A stretch of DNA of 8,729 bases from an uncultured bacterium (GCA_903881205.1 CAIRSC010000030.1:1-8729), one strand, 5' to 3'. Positions 1 to 6,981 are shown, counted from the stretch's first letter. Made by a program: numbers and translations. The notes: generated by a model not told the origin, from the letters alone.

Positions 1-497
1 CCGTATGCATTGTTGAATTTTGCCGCTGCCTCACGTGCGTATTCAAGATGCTGGCGCTGATCGGCGCCGACCGGCACCACGTCGGTATCGTAGAGCAGGA
101 TGTCTGCTGCCATGAGCATCGGATAGGCAAAGAGTCCGGCATTGGCCTCGAGACCCTTGGCGACCTTATCCTTAAATGCGTGCGCCTGCTGGAGGAACGG
201 CACCGTCACGAGGCACTGGAAGATCCAGGAGAGCTCCGTGTGCTCAGGCACGTCGGACTGCTTGAAGATGATCGATTGCACGGGGTCGATACCGGCCGCC
301 AGATAATCCTTGGTGACATTGATGATGTTGGCGCGTACTGCGGCCGGGTCTTTGAGCGACGTGAGTGCATGGTAGTCGGCCACCATGAGCATGCTGTCGT
401 ATTCTTTCGAGAGTTCGACGAACGGTTTAAGCGCCCCGAAGTAGTTGCCCACGTGGAGAGTCCCCGATGCCTGTATACCCGTCAAAAGCCGTTGCAT
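1..497 (-). CDS. trpS: Tryptophan--tRNA ligase, N-terminal part (runs off left edge)
   Basis: Tryptophanyl-tRNA synthetase, a cytoplasmic class I enzyme that activates tryptophan with ATP and loads it on tRNA-Trp. About 165 N-terminal residues are present; the C-terminal half, with the KMSKS loop and anticodon-binding region, lies beyond the left edge. The translation opens MQRLLTGIQASGTLHVGNYF, where HVGN is the class I HIGH signature at residues 15-18. It continues with family-typical blocks: IIFKQSDVPEHTELSW, a FKDK segment, AYPMLMAADILLYD, and GADQRQH, which forms part of the tryptophan and adenylate site. The start at 497 is chosen because family members begin within a few residues of this LTGIQ-S-G segment and because a TATATT box lies 7 bases upstream. 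An in-frame ATG at 503 would add only Met-Ala and sits one base from that box. No Shine-Dalgarno sequence is visible. It follows the histidine kinase on the same strand but is a housekeeping gene and probably unrelated to it in function. Confidence 0.96.
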   Translation of the reverse strand, partial: MQRLLTGIQASGTLHVGNYFGALKPFVELSKEYDSMLMVADYHALTSLKDPAAVRANIINVTKDYLAAGIDPVQSIIFKQSDVPEHTELSWIFQCLVTVPFLQQAHAFKDKVAKGLEANAGLFAYPMLMAADILLYDTDVVPVGADQRQHLEYAREAAAKFNNAY

Positions 498-504
498 AGC
501 CATA

Positions 505-513
505 AATATACCA
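505..513 (-). promoter_or_regulatory. Extended -10-like box before trpS, leaderless arrangement
   Basis: On the minus strand this reads TGG-TATATT, an extended -10 (TGn) with five of six matches to TATAAT. Seven bases separate the hexamer from the ATG at 497, so a transcript starting at the usual distance would begin at or next to that start codon. No good -35 hexamer is seen 17 bases upstream (CTAGGG). Predicted only; it overlaps the gap after the kinase stop codon. Confidence 0.4.
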
Positions 514-529
514 GAAAATGGCCTATCCC

Positions 530-2095
530 CTAGGCAGCCGGGAACTCTATGAGGAAGCGGGAGCCTTTGTCCGTACCCTCAGACTCGGCCCAGATGTGTG
601 CGCCCTGCGCCTCGATGAAGGTCTTGGCGAGGTAGAGCCCGATGCCGGTACCGAGCAGATTCACCTTCTGTGCGTCGGCTCGCGAAAATTTCTTGAATAG
701 CTGCGGCAGGGTCTCCGGCGGAATGCCGACGCCGGTGTCGCTCACTACGGCGCGTATCGATACGCCGTGACGCTCGACCGATATCGTGATACCGCTGGTC
801 TTTGTATACTTGAGCGAATTGTCGACGATATTGCCGATGACTTCCTTCACCTTGCCCTCGTCGCCAACGACCATATATTTTTGGGATGCGTCCAGTTCTG
901 AGTGAAGATACAAGCCCTTCTGCTCGGCATGCGGCTTATACCCGCTCGCTATAGACTCGACCAGGGCGCCCATATCGAACGGCGCTTTCGCATACGAGAT
1001 CTGACCGAGTTCCATCTTGGATTTACTGAGATACTGCGCGATCAAATTGAGGACATCGTTGCCTTGTACCAGTATCTTTTGCGCCACATCTTTTGTGGTC
1101 GCAGGCACGTCGCCGGTCGTGCCGTCGGTAATAAGTGAAGCATAGCCGCGCATCGCGGTAATCGGATTGCGAATCTCATGCGACGCGAAACTCATGAACT
1201 CTGATCGCTCCTCATTGACGATCTGTAGAGCGAGCGTATCGCGCACGATCTTGATGGAGCCGAGCAGTACTATCACGAACGCGGTGACATTGATCACTAT
1301 GGCACTCCAATCCGAAGCGAAGATTATATTTACGAACGAGAATACGGTGACCATGAATCCCAAAAAGGCCGTTGTCGCGACCCGAAGATTCAACAAATGA
1401 TGACGATAGATGGTATAGGAAGTGAACGCGACGAACGGCAGTGTAAAAAGTGCGGCGAGCGGGATGAAGCTGAGATTACTGAACACGTTGGGAAGCACGA
1501 CGTTAAATACGAGCAGTAATACCGCCGTACAAGCCATTCCCATGAGAATGGAAAGGCTTTGCCTCCGTTCGAGCCCCTGTGCGCGATATGTTTTGACGCC
1601 CAGAACGATAAGTGCCGAAAGCAGCAGCCCGAAGGCAACGAGCATGAATATAAGGATGCCAGGTGCCGGCGTCGCTCGGGTGACTTGTCCCACAGGGGCG
1701 AGCGCTTGGATTGAGGGAAATACTGCGGGTGTGAGTGTGAGGAGTGCGGTCAGTACGACGACGGGAGTGAGAACGAATCGGTACCATTTCGGGAACACGA
1801 TAGCCGGGAGTTGGAATACGTATGCAAGCGTGAAGAACGCATACGCGTGGAATACGGATATGAAGAGATGGAACCGGAGCGCCCACAACGTCGCATCGAT
1901 CGTGGTAAAGCGGTACTCAAGGTAATTGGACACTCCCCAGATCGCCGTGAGTATTGCAAAAAAGAAAAAAGCGCGATTCGTGGCGCTCTGTCGATTGTTC
2001 AGATATATAAGTATGCCCAACAGTGCGATCCCCGTAATAGCCACCCCGACCGAGAGAAGGTCAAAGTTGCCGCTGACGAGTTCGGATATGTACAT
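530..2095 (-). CDS. Membrane sensor histidine kinase with multi-TM sensor region
   Basis: A sensor histidine kinase of 521 residues in the cytoplasmic membrane. The N-terminal 285 residues carry about nine hydrophobic helices (roughly 14-32, 42-58, 74-94, 105-125, 146-166, 182-200, 208-227, 240-260, 264-281). The first seven match the layout of the 7TM sensor region found N-terminal to many kinases. No PAS, GAF or HAMP domain follows; the last helix leads almost directly into the HisKA dimerisation domain, with phosphoacceptor His306 in FASHEIRNPITAMRGYASL. The HATPase domain shows the N box (GNIVDNSLKYT, Asn422 and Asn426), G1 (DTGVGIPP, from Asp453) and G2 (GTGIGLYLA, from Gly482), so the catalytic core looks intact. 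It autophosphorylates and should pass phosphate to a response regulator, but none is encoded in the window. It starts three bases after the nitroreductase-like gene stops (TAA-CAT-ATG), so co-transcription is likely, and no ribosome binding site is visible. The gene ends with TAG. Confidence 0.93.
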   Translation of the reverse strand: MYISELVSGNFDLLSVGVAITGIALLGILIYLNNRQSATNRAFFFFAILTAIWGVSNYLEYRFTTIDATLWALRFHLFISVFHAYAFFTLAYVFQLPAIVFPKWYRFVLTPVVVLTALLTLTPAVFPSIQALAPVGQVTRATPAPGILIFMLVAFGLLLSALIVLGVKTYRAQGLERRQSLSILMGMACTAVLLLVFNVVLPNVFSNLSFIPLAALFTLPFVAFTSYTIYRHHLLNLRVATTAFLGFMVTVFSFVNIIFASDWSAIVINVTAFVIVLLGSIKIVRDTLALQIVNEERSEFMSFASHEIRNPITAMRGYASLITDGTTGDVPATTKDVAQKILVQGNDVLNLIAQYLSKSKMELGQISYAKAPFDMGALVESIASGYKPHAEQKGLYLHSELDASQKYMVVGDEGKVKEVIGNIVDNSLKYTKTSGITISVERHGVSIRAVVSDTGVGIPPETLPQLFKKFSRADAQKVNLLGTGIGLYLAKTFIEAQGAHIWAESEGTDKGSRFLIEFPAA

Positions 2096-2098
2096 ATG

Positions 2099-3145
2099 TT
2101 ATGAAAGCGCAGACTCAAGTGGAAATCTTGATGATCGCGCACTCGGCGGTTTTGACGGGCCGATGCGGAACATGGCCACGATGCGTTTATTTTCGATACC
2201 GAAGATCTGTTGCGCATTGGTACATCCGTTTTCGATCACCGATCGTTCCGTTTTTGAAAACAGATCGATCGACCTATCGTCACAGAGAAGCTTAAAGAAG
2301 AATACGCCGGTCAGCGGCTGTATACTCAGTCCACTGAGCGTTGCGGAAAGCCAGACACGTTCTAGCAGCCGCCCCGCACGGACAAAATCGAGCGGCTCAA
2401 TGCCTGAGACGGCAATTGCTCCGATCGCTGACGCGCTTGCGTTGGTCGTACCGTTAACGCGAGCTATGAATCGGTTGATGCCAAGACGGCAAAGGAATCG
2501 TGCTCGTCGCCACGACCGCAATAGCTTGAAGATAAGTACCGCAGGCGGGGGCAGCTCAAGTGTCTTTATGTAAAATCCTGTCGTATTTCTATCATCCTCG
2601 CGCTTCGTCCAGTTGATGTGGCTAAAGAAAAAGCTGTGCAATGCTTCGTTCGCCAGCATTATTTCTTCGTTAATAGAACCAATTCTGCCAAGGGCGACAA
2701 TCTCCTTCGGCGCTTCAACAAAACGAAGTTCGGGATCCTGGGAAGTCTGTGACGCTGCAAGAAGCGATTTGCGTTGTTCAGCAGTGAGCGAAACTTTGCG
2801 GTACGGCTTACGATTCGTGACCCGCAGCGCAATAACGTCCGCAAGTTCATCTCGAAGACCACCTGAGGTCAGAGAAATTGTCGCGATGTGATCGTCCGGT
2901 CCAGGGAAGTATTGTATCTGTGCGCCGAAGCCTTCGGCACCGGCTGCAAGCACTATATTCTCGATAGCAGCTCCGATCGCAATATATGATCCGCGCTGCC
3001 CCCAGTTGTATGCCGAGCGGTCACGTTCGGGCCTATTCCACACCTCTATTGACGATGTGTCTGCGACGAAGCGCCACGGCTGACAATTCTCGCCCGAAGG
3101 AGCACTGTTCCCCGCCTCAAGTATCCGTGTGATATGAGGCGTCAT
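2099..3145 (-). CDS. Nitroreductase-like flavoprotein, stand-alone counterpart of the Rv1355c C-terminal half
   Basis: A 348-residue nitroreductase-superfamily protein, probably cytoplasmic and FMN-binding. The best motif is at residues 14-26, SAPSGENCQPWRF, the canonical PS-x-x-N-x-QPW-F stretch that contacts FMN. A second family-like segment, LRVTNRKPYRKVSL (107-120), and a C-terminal VWLSATLSGLSIQPLTG (264-280) complete the fold. The usual R-R-S-[IV]-R segment that precedes the first motif in ordinary nitroreductases is absent, since the protein begins only 13 residues before it. At 348 residues it is much longer than a typical nitroreductase (about 200). Length and the TNRKPY motif recall mycobacterial Acg (Rv2032), in which two nitroreductase halves form a monomer that holds FMN without evident nitroreductase activity. 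The ATG follows the E1-like gene's stop by five bases and is in another frame. The two genes together reproduce the ThiF-nitroreductase order of mycobacterial Rv1355c (MoeY). The true substrate is unknown. Confidence 0.85.
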   Translation of the reverse strand: MTPHITRILEAGNSAPSGENCQPWRFVADTSSIEVWNRPERDRSAYNWGQRGSYIAIGAAIENIVLAAGAEGFGAQIQYFPGPDDHIATISLTSGGLRDELADVIALRVTNRKPYRKVSLTAEQRKSLLAASQTSQDPELRFVEAPKEIVALGRIGSINEEIMLANEALHSFFFSHINWTKREDDRNTTGFYIKTLELPPPAVLIFKLLRSWRRARFLCRLGINRFIARVNGTTNASASAIGAIAVSGIEPLDFVRAGRLLERVWLSATLSGLSIQPLTGVFFFKLLCDDRSIDLFSKTERSVIENGCTNAQQIFGIENKRIVAMFRIGPSKPPSARSSRFPLESALS

Positions 3146-3150
3146 AACTA

Positions 3151-4326
3151 TTACAGGCCGAAGATCTTTCTAAACGATTCGGCAGCATTTCTTCGTTTTA
3201 GCTGCTCCGCATCGGTTTGATACTCCGGTATCAGTCGTTCGTCGAGGGATATCAGTGCGCGATTCCCCTCTATCGATTGTCCGTTGAGAATTCGTCGCAC
3301 ACAGTACGCTACCGCCGCACCATTAATCAGTGCGGCACCGCCCAGCTGGGGCCATGACACGATCGTCTTGCCCATTTCAAGAAGTGATTCCTGCATCCGG
3401 ACCGTTACATTCTCGGGTCCGATGTGCTTCGTTATCGTCTTGCCGATACCGAATTTATCGAGGCTGGCCAGTTCTTCGTATGTCACAGTGCCTAAACGTC
3501 CCTGAAAGAAAGGAGTGTTGGCATCAAGGTCGTAGCGCTCGACATCTACCACTGCATTGTCCCCGTTGTCTGCCGCCATGACGACAGCGATGCCGTGTTT
3601 CTTTGCCTCTTCTCGGATCAAGTATTTGACCGAAAGATTATCGAGCTCGTCGATGATGATGTCGAGCCCGTCGAAAAATGCACCGATGTTCTCTTTGTGG
3701 ATACCTTCGGCAAAGGTTTCGATGTGAGCGTACGGATTGATCTCGTAAATGCGGCGCGCTGCTACATCGACCTTCAGCTGTCCCAGATCCGGAGTACCCG
3801 CCAACACCCTGTTGGTATTGGAAAGCGCCAGATGATCCATGTCGGCGAGTTTCAAATGACCACCGCCGCCTTGCAATGCAATGGCGAACGCAACGCTCGA
3901 CCCGACGGAGAGTCCGGCAATGCCGATCGAGGCATTGTAAAATTTCTCCTGCTCCTCCTTTGTGATCAAATTCTTATTTCTGGCCGTTCGTACGGCAAAA
4001 AAATCGTCCCGCGTGAGTATGTGCGTGAGTGTGGAAATCCACGGGAAATACACCCACATTCCATGCTTCACAATATCGCCCAACCCTTCGTAGTATGTGT
4101 TGAATTCATTCTTAAAATCCGGAGTATAGACCCGCGAGGGATTATTAACACCGAAGAGCTCGAGCTGTGCCTCTCTGTAGTCGTCCGACAGACGGCGGAT
4201 CGCGCCTGTTGTGAATAGTGCGCTTAGCTTTTCGGCGTCAGTCTCTTTCGAGAGATCAAAGAAAATAGGCACGGCCGAAAGCGGCACATTTTTAGCCTCC
4301 ACCAAAAGATGAGCGAGGTCATCCAT
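3151..4326 (-). CDS. ThiF/MoeB/E1-like adenylyltransferase (Rv1355c/MoeY N-terminal half)
   Basis: A 391-residue member of the ThiF/HesA/MoeB superfamily. These enzymes bind ATP in a Rossmann fold and adenylate a carboxylate, often the C-terminus of a ubiquitin-like protein or peptide. Residues 1-130 are an N-terminal region not found in MoeB or ThiF; it ends with RTARNKNLITKEEQEKF (113-129). The nucleotide-binding loop is IGIAGLSVGSS (134-144), then LADMDHLALSNTNR (160-173), holding the Asp pair, Asn170 and the Arg173 expected to touch ATP. DELDN at 226-230 replaces the usual D-x-x-DN. Cys342 is the only cysteine in the protein. The catalytic cysteine and the CxxC zinc pairs of MoeB/ThiF are therefore missing, which suggests adenylation without sulfur or thioester transfer. 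The N-terminal extension and the flavoprotein encoded next point to an Rv1355c ('MoeY')-type enzyme, whose role is undetermined despite its name; molybdopterin synthesis is not supported here. The gene ends TAA followed at once by an in-frame TAG. A TATACT box lies 13 bases before the ATG. Confidence 0.88.
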   Translation of the reverse strand: MDDLAHLLVEAKNVPLSAVPIFFDLSKETDAEKLSALFTTGAIRRLSDDYREAQLELFGVNNPSRVYTPDFKNEFNTYYEGLGDIVKHGMWVYFPWISTLTHILTRDDFFAVRTARNKNLITKEEQEKFYNASIGIAGLSVGSSVAFAIALQGGGGHLKLADMDHLALSNTNRVLAGTPDLGQLKVDVAARRIYEINPYAHIETFAEGIHKENIGAFFDGLDIIIDELDNLSVKYLIREEAKKHGIAVVMAADNGDNAVVDVERYDLDANTPFFQGRLGTVTYEELASLDKFGIGKTITKHIGPENVTVRMQESLLEMGKTIVSWPQLGGAALINGAAVAYCVRRILNGQSIEGNRALISLDERLIPEYQTDAEQLKRRNAAESFRKIFGL

Positions 4327-4339
4327 AGAGAATACGAGT

Positions 4340-4345
4340 AGTATA
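4340..4345 (-). promoter_or_regulatory. -10-like TATACT before the E1-like gene
   Basis: The minus strand reads TATACT, five of six matches to the -10 consensus, 13 bases before the ATG at 4326. That would give a leader of only about six bases. At a 17-base spacing the -35 position is GTGTAA (three of six matches), overlapping the stop codon of the upstream ligase. It suggests that the E1-like, nitroreductase-like and kinase genes can be transcribed as their own unit. Prediction only. Confidence 0.35.
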
Positions 4346-4362
4346 CCCTGTGTTTTTTGGCG

Positions 4363-5910
4363 TTACACCTTTTTTACCCACTTATGTTTTGAGCCGAGTG
4401 AGAAGTGCTCCGGATGTCCGTGATGCCAAAATACGATGCGCGGACGGACTTTGTCTCCCATCGCTCCGACATTATTCTTATGTTCGGCACTTTTCTGCAT
4501 GAGACCCTGCATGACACATTCGGTGACCTTCTCCAGAAGTTCGGGTGACTCAGTCACTTTTTCTTTGAGCTCGACATTCACCTCGAGGTACTCATCCTGC
4601 TTTTCGTCGTGCTTTGTGAACATTGTGAATTTGGTCGTGACGAACGGTTCCAATTCCTTGTGCATCAGACCGTGCTTCACGTGTTCCGGGTAAATGATGG
4701 CACCGTAGAGCTTGGTGGAGAGGTCGGCGCGCTCATAGATGTATACAAACGGAAGTTCACTGATGGTGTCGCCGATGCCGGCCTTCTTGATCTCAGCTTT
4801 CAAGTCAATGCCTTCGGCCGCAAAGTGACTCTTAAGCTCTGCAAATGTCATGACCCCGCCGTGATCGCCGATTTCGTAACGGATCATTGGGAGCGCATTA
4901 CCAGCGGTGCAGTAGATACGATTGTCGACGGATTCAAAACTGACGAATGAAGGAATGTATTGCGCAAGCGTTGGCAGGCGCGTTGCCTCGGAGAAAAGTC
5001 GGGCGAAAAGCGATGGGCTCTTGAGCGAAAGTTCGCGTACCAGAATAGAAATGGGCGTCTCGGTCGCCATTGTGCCGAGGTCGGCGCTGCCGTATATGTT
5101 CATGATATCCCGGTACGAATCCTTCATACCGGTCTTGCGCATAATGTACTGTCGGAAATCCTCAGAAAAGCCTTCGGCAGCGCACACGATGCGCATGTCG
5201 TATTGTTTCCAATTGACGCCGTTGCCCGCACCGCCGTCAATGATGTCTTTTACGAACGGTGGGTAGCCGCACAGAATAAGCTGCGTGTACTGTGAGCCGA
5301 CTTCACGAAGCGCATCATAGATCTCCTTCTTGTTGACGCCCGGTGTCAAAATAGTAAGCGGAAAGTCGCGATCAGATATGCGCTTGAAGGCCTCGTAGGT
5401 TATGAGCCCGCCGATCCACACCCCCATGCCGAATGCCACGAGCACGAGTGTAGGCTCAGCCGAGTCGAGACCGCTGTTCTCAAGAAAGGTCTTGTGAAAA
5501 ATGTATGATTGTTCATCGATCGCGGTTGTGCGAGGAAAATAGAACGGCTTGCCGGTAGAGCCGGACGTGGCGGTCAACACGAGCGGATGTGCCGCAAGCG
5601 CGCCGGGCAGGCAGAGATCTTCCCACGAGTGCTTGCGCAGGTAATTATTCTTCGATATCGGCGGAACTCGAAGAAAGTCAGTGGAGGTTTTGATGTCCTT
5701 TGAGAGTATGCCGTGCTCTTTGAGAAACGAACGGTATGCCGGTACATGTTTGGCCGCGTTTTTAAAGATATCGAGCATGTAATCGGCTTGCATGCGTGTC
5801 CAGTCGGACGATTTTCCGGTCTTGCGCGACTCAAGAAACATCGAAAGCCGCTCCAGGGTCACTTCTTTCTTGCGGCGGGATGAAGCCAGTTTAGCTCGAG
5901 GATCTTTCAT
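4363..5910 (-). CDS. PaaK-like adenylate-forming ligase (phenylacetate-CoA ligase / F390 synthetase family)
   Basis: A 515-residue member of the ANL adenylate-forming superfamily, PaaK/CapK-like branch. Such enzymes activate a carboxylic acid with ATP to an acyl-adenylate, then usually transfer it to CoA or another acceptor in the cytoplasm. The phosphate-binding loop is TATSGSTGKPFYFPR (113-127). The adenine-side motif is MNIYGSADLGT (270-280), the ribose-binding motif is MIRYEIGDHGG (342-352), and the C-terminal subdomain ends in SLGSKHKWVKK with likely catalytic lysines at 508-510. All core motifs are present, so it is probably active. It is longer than typical PaaK (about 430 residues), with roughly 40 residues before the core and extra sequence in the C-terminal third. 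The acid substrate cannot be assigned, and phenylacetate is not implied: no ring-degradation genes are nearby. It lies 30 bases after the aminotransferase gene and 36 before the E1-like gene, on the same strand. A reasonable -35/-10 promoter overlaps the end of the aminotransferase gene. Confidence 0.87.
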   Translation of the reverse strand: MKDPRAKLASSRRKKEVTLERLSMFLESRKTGKSSDWTRMQADYMLDIFKNAAKHVPAYRSFLKEHGILSKDIKTSTDFLRVPPISKNNYLRKHSWEDLCLPGALAAHPLVLTATSGSTGKPFYFPRTTAIDEQSYIFHKTFLENSGLDSAEPTLVLVAFGMGVWIGGLITYEAFKRISDRDFPLTILTPGVNKKEIYDALREVGSQYTQLILCGYPPFVKDIIDGGAGNGVNWKQYDMRIVCAAEGFSEDFRQYIMRKTGMKDSYRDIMNIYGSADLGTMATETPISILVRELSLKSPSLFARLFSEATRLPTLAQYIPSFVSFESVDNRIYCTAGNALPMIRYEIGDHGGVMTFAELKSHFAAEGIDLKAEIKKAGIGDTISELPFVYIYERADLSTKLYGAIIYPEHVKHGLMHKELEPFVTTKFTMFTKHDEKQDEYLEVNVELKEKVTESPELLEKVTECVMQGLMQKSAEHKNNVGAMGDKVRPRIVFWHHGHPEHFSLGSKHKWVKKV

Positions 5911-5922
5911 ATTAGAGGTCCC

Positions 5923-5951
5923 ACTATGCCACAGTTAACACTATTTGTCTA
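5923..5951 (-). promoter_or_regulatory. Predicted sigma-70-type promoter for the PaaK-like ligase gene
   Basis: The minus strand shows TAGACA (5951-5946; five of six matches to TTGACA), a 17-base spacer and CATAGT (5928-5923; four of six matches to TATAAT) preceded by TGG, an extended -10. It overlaps the last codons of the aminotransferase gene. Transcription would start near 5916, only about six bases before the ligase ATG at 5910. It is the best-formed promoter-like sequence I found in the window, but it remains untested. Confidence 0.45.
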
Positions 5952-6981
5952 GGTTATCCACAGCCTCCTTCAAGGCTCTTACTACTTCCTCAAGATGCAT
6001 CGGAGACGGCACGCTCAGCCGTATCGTTGAAGAAAGAAGACTTTTGACCCGTGGATCCGAGGTCTTTTTCTCGCCGAGCGCGATCTTGATTCCGCTTTTT
6101 CGCATATGTTGTTCAACGACGTCGGCATGAGGCACACGTATTAAAATAAAATTTGCCGTTGAAGCATACACCACAATTCCTTTAATCATCGAAAGCGTTT
6201 CGAAGAATTTCGATCTAAGCGTTACGAGTTGTGATCGACGCTCCGCGAAAGACTTTCTGTGCTGAAGCGCAAGTTGCGCGTAATGCATACTTGTTCCTGA
6301 GACCGGCCACGGCAAAAGAAGTTTGGAGAGTTCCGTCGCTATTGTTGGCTGTGCGATAACATAGCCGACGCGCAGTCCCGCGAGGCCGAACGACTTAGAA
6401 AACGTGCGCAGTATAAAGATCGGTTGATCCATGATCCGAGAAACTGTACTGGAGTCAGTAAATTCTGCGTATGCCTCATCTGTAACGACCAGCACGTTGT
6501 TATCGCGTGCCGTATCAAGAATCAGCCCATAATCCTCAGCTGAAAGAATAGTGCCAAGAGGATTATTCGGCTGGCAGAGAAATAGAGCGCCTACGGAACC
6601 GCTACGCATCGAGGCAAGCGTCTCCTCGAGTGGATAGTGAAATACACCGCGATCCTCCGTGTAATAGATACGCAGCTGATCAATATCCGTACGGTTGAAC
6701 ATGATCTCATAGCCAGAGAAGGTTGGCAGTGGCAACAATACCCGCAATTTTTTTCTTGAGCAGAGTTCAATAATTTTTTCTATCGCTTGATCAGATCCGT
6801 CGGTAATGCATATGGAATCCGCGGCTACACCGGAATATTCTGCAAGCTCCGACCTAAACTCGGCGTAATCCGGGTACGTCGCCAAGAGCTCTCGGTCGGG
6901 TACAGGCCAGGTATCGTATAAATCGGAGTCCAAAAGCCAGTAGCTCTCGTTGAGGTCCAGGGGTATTAATGAATTGTCCAT
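5941..6981 (-). CDS. PLP-dependent class I/II aminotransferase, HisC-like
   Basis: A 346-residue fold-type I aminotransferase, close in length and layout to histidinol-phosphate aminotransferase (HisC). Seen in sequence: an N-terminal LDLNESYW segment (8-15) like the L-x-x-NE start of HisC; ITDGSDQAIEKI (59-70), which binds cofactor phosphate; LCQPNNPLGT (135-144), with the asparagine near the PLP ring; VVTDEAYAEF (165-174), whose Asp168 pairs with the pyridine nitrogen; the Schiff-base lysine Lys196 in RTFSKSFGLAGLRVGY (192-207); and Arg321 in IRLSVPSP, the likely carboxylate anchor. It should swap an amino group between an amino acid and a keto acid. No other histidine-biosynthesis gene is nearby. 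Its place directly before an acid-activating ligase and an E1-like enzyme suggests, by inference, a specialised role such as supplying an amino substrate, so hisC is not assigned. The ATG lies 19 bases after the CvpA-like gene stops; no Shine-Dalgarno sequence or nearby -10 box is clear. It ends in TAG. Confidence 0.9.
   Translation of the reverse strand: MDNSLIPLDLNESYWLLDSDLYDTWPVPDRELLATYPDYAEFRSELAEYSGVAADSICITDGSDQAIEKIIELCSRKKLRVLLPLPTFSGYEIMFNRTDIDQLRIYYTEDRGVFHYPLEETLASMRSGSVGALFLCQPNNPLGTILSAEDYGLILDTARDNNVLVVTDEAYAEFTDSSTVSRIMDQPIFILRTFSKSFGLAGLRVGYVIAQPTIATELSKLLLPWPVSGTSMHYAQLALQHRKSFAERRSQLVTLRSKFFETLSMIKGIVVYASTANFILIRVPHADVVEQHMRKSGIKIALGEKKTSDPRVKSLLSSTIRLSVPSPMHLEEVVRALKEAVDNLDK

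Noticed and set aside
48..533. Plus-strand open frame (161 codons) opposite trpS
   Set aside because: The minus strand encodes a clear TrpRS through this region; the His/Arg/Asp-rich plus-strand translation is a shadow.
521..535. Short inverted repeat GCCTA-TCCCC-TAGGC at the kinase stop codon, considered as a terminator
   Set aside because: The stem is only 5 bp and part of it is coding sequence; the following ATTTTCT is weak. Too little to call a terminator.
1926..2573. Plus-strand open frame (215 codons) spanning the kinase/nitroreductase junction
   Set aside because: It overlaps two convincing minus-strand genes in antisense, and its translation is a low-quality Ser/Arg-rich sequence without motifs.
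3595..4218. Plus-strand open frame (207 codons) opposite the E1-like gene
   Set aside because: Antisense to a gene with clear ThiF-family motifs; no domain or start context supports it.
4327..5940. Hidden short precursor-peptide gene between the cluster genes
   Set aside because: The gaps in the cluster are 3-36 bases, too short to hold a peptide gene; any peptide substrate would have to be encoded elsewhere.
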